The notes under the pieces: model-generated
The model's input: the letters and a program-made list of their open reading frames with translations, nothing else
The model's database searches: none
Told to the model about the DNA's origin: nothing
Part shown: positions 56,580-64,000 of the stretch, one piece after another
Layout of the letters: every line of letters begins with the position of its first letter
Numbering within the stretch: position 1 is the stretch's first letter
Made by a program: the position numbers and the translations under genes
DNA from: Coriaria nepalensis
Taxonomy: Eukaryota > Streptophyta > Magnoliopsida > Cucurbitales > Coriariaceae
Length of the DNA stretch: 64,000 nucleotides
NCBI GenBank assembly: GCA_027186245.1
Contig: CP114486.1
Coordinates: 3,997,501-4,061,500 of the forward strand
Direction of reading: 5' to 3'

Positions 56580-59268
56580 TTGGCATGCATGTGGATTGTC
56601 TGGTCGTGTTCTTTTAATTGACCGACATCTTTGTGATACTCTCGTAATACAAGAATTACTTTTTTTTTTTTGTGTAGATTACTTTCTATTTTATTTTTAA
56701 TTATATCTATTAATTTTATATTATTATTATTATTATTATATTAATTGTATTTGGTTTTATAAAATACGGATACTTTAAAATAGGTCATGTATCCGTGTCA
56801 TCGTCGTATCTAATATATGTATTTACTTATATAGTATATCCGATACATTGTATTGAGATTTATTATATGAATATCTTTAAATTTGTGTGCTATAAGTCGA
56901 GCTGATGGCCGAAACTGGGCCAATCGAACAGTAAAGAGTGGCCCAATACAGAGTGTCGAAAGCTGAATTGTTCGGTCCGAATAAAAAAGGAAATTATGTC
57001 ATTGGGTTGATGTTTTGTAAAACATGGGCCTTATGAAAACCGAGACTGCGTCATGGGCCATTCCAGAAACATCACATGAAAGGGGCACACAATTTGCATC
57101 GTCATAGGATGCCCTCTTGATCTGGATCCATAAAATTTGAGTCTACAGTCTTTTTCTATTCTTACCTCATATATAAATAAGAAAGGAAAAAAAATAAATT
57201 ATATATATATATATATAAGAAAAAATTTAAAAAAAAAAAAAAAAACCCTTGGTTATTATGAAACTCGACTAGGGAGGGACCAAAGGGGTCAAACAAAAAA
57301 CAGCTTCTTAATAGCAACTACAACTATCTTCATCCTAATTAGTTCTATTTTATAATTAATGTATTATCTCATACTTAATATTTAAAAAATAAATAAATAA
57401 AAAAGTCTTTGTCATGAAACCTTCTTGTGATTGCCAAAGCGTACCAACATGTTTAATATATTAATACTTTATATTATTAATAATATATAATATATAAATA
57501 TACTCACAACATTAACTTCACCAATTAGTATAGTTGAGAATTAAACAATCAACGTAACGCACCAGTCACCACAAATTAACATCTCAATGTAGAAAGAGAG
57601 CCAAAATTATTATTATTATTATTTAATATAAAAAATAATAATACAATTCTCGCATATTTTCGTGTCATTTGTTTTGACTTTAGTAGTGTCCCTCATGAAA
57701 AAATCAATTATTATTATTATTTTTTAATAAAAAAATTATAAATAAATAAAAATAATAAAAGATATATTGGACTAATAATCTACCTAATTAATTTTTTGTT
57801 TACATCAAACAGAAAACAGTGTGTGTTTTGTTTAAATTTTAGGTTGATATTGATCACGTGACACTTCGGTCCGTACAGAACGACTAGGACCCCCATCCCT
57901 GGGAAAGCCCGTTTCTGTTTCTGTAACAAGGCATCGTTACTAGTTTCAAGTTCCAAAACCAGGTTCAGAAAGTACACATATCATCTACTTTATGCAACTC
58001 CGAACATACAGATAAGAAATAATAGTTAGGACACCCCCCCCCCCCGCCTCATGCCCCACTTCGCCAGCCTCATTTATGGGTGTTCCATATTTACCTTATA
58101 TTACAAAGATACAAATTATAATTTCATGTTTTTTATTTAGAGTATTTGTAGTGCATAGCATACTGTTAAAAATAGGTATTTTTTTTTTCAGAGAATTTTA
58201 TAAATAAATCATACTTATATTTAAATTGATTATCTTATAGTTCATATAATATTAATATAATATATAAAATAATAATGATATAATACGTTATACTCAATCA
58301 TTAATGAGAAACCATAATTAGGTGTATAAAATTGGACCACCACCCTCCTCCTCTTTTTTCACGATTCCAGAAGCACTTCTCACCGAAAACCCATAAAGAA
58401 CCAGAAAAATCCTACTTTTGGTACTAACTATTTAATTATTATTTCTCTTTATTTATATAATGCCTTAAAAAATAATAATTATATATAATATATAAATAAT
58501 TTATAATTATCATTAAATTTAGTATGAATACATATTTATCAATCAAGTAAAAACAACTAACAGGTCATAACCGCAGCTTGTTCAGCTTATAGAAAGGGAC
58601 GGTATTTTCAAATATTTTGTCATTGATTACTCTATAATTGGCTAATTATATAAATTAATTACGTATTAAACTATTAATTATGAAATTTTTTAGACTGACT
58701 TAATAGTCTATTGCATTGACTCACACCTAGATAGAAGAGAGAGATAGAGAGAAAACAATTAGGATGTATGAAAATGATGATTCGTTAAGGACTGTGTGTA
58801 ATAATAGGTCATCGCCAGATTTTCCATTTGATATACTTTTCTTCCTCTTTTCTCCTTTCTAGCTAGACTAGAGTTTCATATAGGTTGTCCTTTCATGGCT
58901 TTTCATGTTGGTTTATTAATAGATGTGTGAGGGAAAAAAAAAAAAAAAGGAGTAGTAGTAGTGGTACTAGCTACAGATCTCTAGTACTACAAATTACAAT
59001 TTACAAAGCTGTTCCCTTTTCGGCACCACCGCCACCACAACGACGGCCACCGCCTCTCCAGCACCACCACCTCCAGCCTTAATTAGATGTCTCTATCAGT
59101 AATTTAACATCATACAAGAAAGGAAAGAAAAAAGAAGATCAAATTTTTACCTCTTTTGATCTACTTTCAGTTTCTGTGTGTTAAAAGCTTTTGCTTAATT
59201 ATATGCTCTTGGGATCTGTTAAAAAGCAATTAGGCGAGCTTATAATAAAAAAGTTCTAATATTTATAT
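53984..59268. other. Long gene-poor interval between BRH1 and BEL1
   Basis: No gene could be supported over 5.3 kb. It contains GC-richer stretches near 55100-55450 (with the 16-base word CTGGGCCCATCTCATA present twice, 41 bases apart), a GA repeat at 56548-56575, a TA run near 57201, a poly-C run near 58036 and many A/T tracts. The last 1-2 kb are the likely BEL1 upstream region. No TATA box is certain. Confidence 0.5.
56548..56575. repeat. (GA)n microsatellite
   Basis: About 14 GA units, visible directly. Similar but shorter GA/CT runs lie in the E2 leader and in intron 1 of the PLAC8 gene. Confidence 0.95.
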
Positions 59269-61889
59269 ATGGCCGGTGAGCTTTATCATGGCCATGAAGA
59301 CCAAACCCAGTTCAGAAATGATCAGATCCAGGGCTTGGTAGAGATCCAAGGCTCGTTTACGTGGAAAAAGGACAGCTTTCTTACAAAGCCAGATCAGAAT
59401 CATCTTCAAACTAATTTCATAACAGCAAGTGATAACGATCATCAGAATCTATCAATGGTTAATGATCATGGTCATGATCATCATGATGACTGGCAAGAGA
59501 GCCGATTCGTTAACTTTTACGATTCCTCCTATTCTTCTTCCTCTTTATCCTCATCATCTTCTTCTTCTTCTTTGAGACCATGTACTGTTCTTCTTCGTCA
59601 AGGTCTTTCACTATCTCTTTCTTCAACAAACCCTTCCACTAGTACTACTGTTGGATTACAGACCACCACCTTTGAACATGCCAGTGATCAAGTCCCACAA
59701 AATCCTGAGGATATGATCAAGCTCTTTGATCAAGAAGACGAACAAGAGGATCATATGAATATTTCACAAGATGGGTACTTGGGAAAATTTGAAAGTCTTC
59801 TCCATCAGCAACAAGTTGAGTTTTATTTACTAGTGAAGAACTGTAAGTACTTGAGCCCAGCTCAGGAACTTCTCAACGAGTTCTGTAGCCTCAGTACAAA
59901 GCCAGATGGTCAAGTACAAAACTTGCGTAGTAATAAGAAGATTACCGAACTGGTAGAGGAAAATCGTCAGGACATGATGTGTACTAGTACTACTACTTCT
60001 TCCTCAAGAATACTGAAGCAAACACTCAATTCCCTTGATTTCATAGAATTGCAGAAGAGAAGATCCAAGCTTTATTCTCTACTAGAAGAGGTATTATAGT
60101 TTCTGACTTTGATTTTCCTCTATTTATCCTTCTAGAATGACAAAAAGTTCCAATCTTTAAGAAAAAATATAGGGTTGGATTATTTTCATTTACAGCGTTC
60201 ACATGGCATCTTAGTAATTGAAAAACATTTTGCATTGGAAAAATATGAAATTTATCTGATGCTATATGTATGTTTGTATAAATGATTTTATATGTTTTTT
60301 TTTTTCTTTCTTATGTTTAGACTAAAAGAAGATACAAGCACTATTGCAACCAAGTGAAAGCGATGGTGTCGTCATTTGAGGCGGTGGCCGGAAACGGGGC
60401 GGCGGCAGTGTACTCGGAGTTGGCCTCAAAGGCGATGTCAAGGCATTTCAGGTGTCTAAAAGATGGGATAGTGAGTCAAATTCAGGAAACAAGAAATGCC
60501 ATGGGGATAAAAGACCAGATTGCCCCTGGCGCTACCAGAGGCGAGACTCCGAGGCTTAGAGTTCTCGATCTGGCTTTGAGGCAACAAAAAGCTTTTCAGG
60601 AATTTGGGTTGATGGAGAGGCATCCATGGCGGCCTCAACGCGGCCTTCCAGAACGATCTGTTTCCGTTCTCCGAGCTTGGCTCTTCGAACACTTCCTTCA
60701 CCCGTACGTAAGCTGTCATCTCTTTCTCATTCTCTGTTAGTTTTCTTATACAAATTTGTGATTGAATTCCATATAATTTAATCTTAGGATAGAGAAATTG
60801 ATCATCAACAAGATCAATTGATAAAGTTGTACTCGTGGTCCAATTCAATTGTTTTTTGCTTCTTAATAAGCAAAACAAAGTAGCATTTTGTAGTTTCCAT
60901 CCATTATCGATTAAGATTTGTCCTACTAGTTTTGTGATGATAGTTTTAAACCTCAATAATTTTGATTCTCTTTTACTGATGTGTTTTGTGTCGGTATAGG
61001 ACCCCACCGTGTCTGTCTAACAAAGAAATTATAATGATACTATCTAACATAATGACTTGTGTTTGAAGGTATCCAAGCGATGTTGATAAACATAGCTTAG
61101 CCCGCCAAACCGGTCTTACAAGATGCCAGGTTACTCCCTCTACTTCCCTCATACTTATTAAATTCTAATCTATTTTATGTAGTTAATTAACTAACTAAAT
61201 GAACTATTATTGTCTTAATTGTACCCAAAAACAAAAAGGTGTCAAATTGGTTCATAAATGCAAGGGTGAGACTGTGGAAGCCGATGGTGGAAGAAATGTA
61301 CATGGAAGAAACAAAGCTGGAAGAAGACAATATTCCCAGAAAAGACAACCTTAACACTATCATGCCACCCTCAGATGAAGTATTTGATCATGAGTTTCAT
61401 ATAAACCCATTTGATCAGGATCAAAAACTTAACCATGATCAACTCCAAATGGCCGGCAGCTTATACCAATTACAAGCGGGCACAATGAGTACAACTACTA
61501 CTCATCTTGATTTCTCATCATACAATAACCCTCATCAGATGTCAGATGGCATGATTTCAGCTTATGGAAATGAAAATAGCAGTGCTAATCAGATGATCAA
61601 CTTCAAGAGCAGCGGTGGCGGTGGCGTGTCGTTGTCCCTCGGATTACATGAACATGACCAACAGGACGGTAAGAATATTATCAATGGGATGAGCTTAGCA
61701 TTTTCACCGCCGCCTTCGACACAGAGTAATTATGCGTTCTTAGGACCAAGATCTCACATGGAAGATCCATGCATAGCAGTTCGCGTCGATCATGATCGAT
61801 ACTCGGTTTTAGACGGGGAGGCCCAGAATTTGCCTTACAGAAATTTGATGGGGCCTCATGATCAGTTCCTTCAGGACTTGAAAAGATAG
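59269..61889 (+). CDS. BEL1: BEL1 homeodomain transcription factor (TALE class)
   Basis: Four exons, join(59269-60090, 60321-60703, 61069-61129, 61239-61889), giving 638 residues. Exon 2 must end at 60703 (CACCC|GTACGT), since only this joins FLHP to YPSDVDKH in frame. BEL1 directs ovule integument identity in Arabidopsis and works in the nucleus as a heterodimer with KNOX proteins. The N-terminus [12 protein letters not shown] is followed by a Ser run and GLSLSLSS. The SKY region ([16 protein letters not shown]) is at about 193, and the BELL domain starts near 250 ([20 protein letters not shown]) and continues into exon 2 ([11 protein letters not shown], then [16 protein letters not shown]). 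The homeodomain at about 378-440 holds the TALE PYP insertion and [11 protein letters not shown] second VSLSLGL (ZIBEL-like) motif is at about 552, and the C-terminal [10 protein letters not shown] block points to BEL1 itself among BEL1-like proteins. The gene looks intact. Confidence 0.95.
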
Positions 61890-63610
61890 CTTACCGATAA
61901 ATGTTTTTGATTTAGTGAAGATGTAGTTAATTAATATGAACTTGGAGTCTTCAGTTTTAGGGTTTAGATCATGAAAAGCTAAGTATTGATTCAACTGGCA
62001 TGAGTTTATAAGAACTCTAGGGTTAAAGATGCTATCAGAGATTACACAGTTCAGTCGTAGCTGTTTAGATATTTTAAGAGGAATTATTGCAATTGGTGTG
62101 TTAGATCCATATATATATACATTCATACTATATCTTCAATTAATGTCCGACTTTTTTGGCATATTCCTTTTATATTATTAGTTCGCTCGTTAAAATTAGA
62201 AAAATAATGAGAAAAATGAATTATTTATATTAATATTAATTAATTAATCCTATATATATATATATATACTTAGTTTGGTCGCACAACCGAACCATAGATA
62301 CATTCATTATAAGTGATTGGAGTTGCTTATGGTTCTAATTAGAGATTGTAAAATTTTATTTGGTTAAGTAATATTTGTTATTATTTATTAATAATATTAA
62401 TTTTTAATTTATTAAATAATAATGATTAAGAATGATTATTTATTTATTTATTTTAATAATATATAGTAAAATAGTTTATTTATTTTAATGGTGGTAACTT
62501 TAAATATATTAACAATCCAATTTTTTTTAATCAGACTCAATCACTATTTACTTCATAGACTATCAGTTATGATACTTGACAAGTCGAAACTCTTATCGAT
62601 TTATAACTGTTATTCTTCTAGCTTATGTAATTCATAATCTTTAAACTGGGCCTGCTAGACTTTACATTGTGGGCTGGACCTACCTTGACCTAAGTAGATG
62701 AACTTCGTACTGGTTTTGAACTTGTGATAGCTAGTCTTTCAAATAGCCCAGTAAGTTTGTATGATAAGAAAACAAAAAGGCCACAACATCCAGCGGTTAT
62801 GTGAGATCTGAAAAGAAACTCAAATATAGTCATAGATGATATTTAATGAAATCTTACAGAGTTATTAGAATAGAATAATGGAATTCATACTTAGATTAGT
62901 CACAAAGGGTTAGTATTTTTTTTATTAATGGCAACTTCAGTTTCACTTGGGATTGTAATTAATATTACTTAATTAATTATTATGACACTAAAAAACATAC
63001 AGAATCATGAAATATGAGAATAAAAAGAGTGAGTTTCGGTGTTCTTAATTTTTAGCTTTTCGAATAAAAAATTGATTCTCTATGATTTTGACTAATATGG
63101 GTTGCAAGCATCTGACAATATATATATATATATATATATACAATTATTACAAAAATCGATTTTTAAGATACAAATTATAAAAACCATGGCTTAAAACTAT
63201 CCATAATTAGTGATAAATTAATTTTTATATTAAAATATTGACACTGTACAAATGATATGAAAATTCTAATTGAAAGGAAGGAATACTGATGATACTGAGA
63301 CCTAAGAGAGGCACGCACACCAACGATCATTAGAAGTTTATGGGACACACCTTACGTTGCTACTCAGTACGCACACTCTCCTGGACCCACCAGATCTATA
63401 CCTCTGATCCACCGACACCTATAAGTCGGCAACCAACGACATTGTTCTTTTGTTTGACCCACCAGATCTATACCGTAGAGACTGGATTTTCAGTATGTGA
63501 TCGTGATTTCTGATTAATATAGTTTGAAATTTTTGTTTATATATTTTATATAAATATAAATAAATAAATATATATATATATATTATAAAACTCTTAGTTT
63601 TAAATTTGTA
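61890..63610. other. 3' flank of BEL1 and intergenic DNA
   Basis: 61890-62150 probably carries the BEL1 3' UTR. The rest is AT-rich with TA runs near 62256, 63118 and 63570. No gene seen. Confidence 0.5.
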
Positions 63611-64000
63611 GAGTTTTTTATATAGTTTAATGATATCTTAATCAGATTTATATAAAGAAAAATATTCTTTAAATTGATTTATTAATATTGAATTTAGGCT
63701 CGAAATATTAATTTTCGACTCATTCCACTGCAAAATCTTTATGCATATATTTTGGACTAGTTTCAAAAATTGTAAAATAGACTTTAAGATGTTTCAATAA
63801 AGTTTATGAATATCTTAATCGAAATTATATAACCTAAAGTTTAATATAACCTAGAGTTTTTTATATAGTTTAATGATATCTTAATCGGATTTATATAAAA
63901 AAAAATTCTTCAAATTGATTTATTAATATTGAGTTTGGGCTCGAAATATTAATTTCCGACCCATTCCATTGCAAAATTTTTATGCATATATTTTGGACTA
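63611..64000. repeat. Tandem repeat with 243-bp period (runs off the window)
   Basis: GAGTTTTTTATATAG starts at 63611 and again at 63854. The copies share TTTAATGATATCTTAATC, GATTTATTAATATTGA, GGCTCGAAATATTAATTT and TTATGCATATATTTTGGAC at constant offset, about 90 percent alike by eye. Copy one is complete and copy two is cut by the window end. It looks like the edge of a satellite array or a local tandem duplication. Confidence 0.85.

Noticed and set aside
60456..61007. 183-residue minus-strand open frame
   Set aside because: Antisense to BEL1 exon 2 and its intron. The exon part mirrors the conserved BELL/homeodomain coding sequence.

Overview
The window is nuclear DNA of a flowering plant, most likely a eudicot. 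Genes have several exons with GT-AG introns, the intergenic DNA is AT-rich and full of (TA)n and poly-A/T runs, and the proteins belong to plant families: PIP1 aquaporin, BEL1 homeodomain, CCT-motif, egg-cell-secreted EC1, RHB1A- and BRH1-type RING-H2 ligases, and an ARID/ELM2 protein. The species cannot be named from sequence alone. Exon joins were worked out by hand from splice sites, reading phase and remembered family sequence. They are models and were not checked against transcripts.

Layout, left to right. 1-459 is the last exon of an unrecognised gene (+). 3058-4659 is an intact PIP1 aquaporin (+). 5367-6972 is a broken TIC32-like short-chain dehydrogenase (+), with a second damaged copy of its last exon at 7770-7915. 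8368-10899 is a proline-rich 'HRGP family' gene (-). 12154-12225 is tRNA-Thr(UGU) (-). 12863-14965 is a UBC4/5/6-type E2 (-). 17221-19422 is an ARID/ELM2 nuclear protein (-).

The middle left is repeat-rich. A 1.3-kb foldback element lies at about 19733-21053. A decayed Ty3/gypsy retrotransposon with two LTRs lies at about 21225-25497. Then come an RHB1A-like RING-H2 ligase (26769-28230, -), a SAP30-like AFR1/AFR2 histone-deacetylase-complex subunit (30047-31896, -), an SR45a/Tra2-like locus that has lost its RRM (35447-36370, -), an EC1 gene (37216-37647, -) and a beta-adaptin pseudogene (38090-40295, -).

The right part holds a CCT-motif regulator (44390-45741, -), a 3.8-kb element bounded by terminal inverted repeats (46096-49909) that contains a 0.4-kb direct repeat, a PLAC8-family gene (50188-51983, +), a BRH1-like RING-H2 gene (53392-53904, -) and a BEL1 orthologue (59269-61889, +). 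A 243-bp tandem repeat runs off the right edge.

The genes do not form a pathway or cluster; this is ordinary mixed plant gene order. Several act in chromatin and transcription (ARID/ELM2, AFR, CCT, BEL1) or in ubiquitin transfer (one E2 and two RING-H2 E3s), but I see no evidence that they are co-regulated. I found no convincing new multi-gene system. The observations most worth a second look are the foldback and TIR elements, the RRM-less SR45a-like locus, the out-of-frame PLAC8 tail, a near-perfect 40-bp inverted repeat at 40432-40555, and the unrecognised terminal exon.
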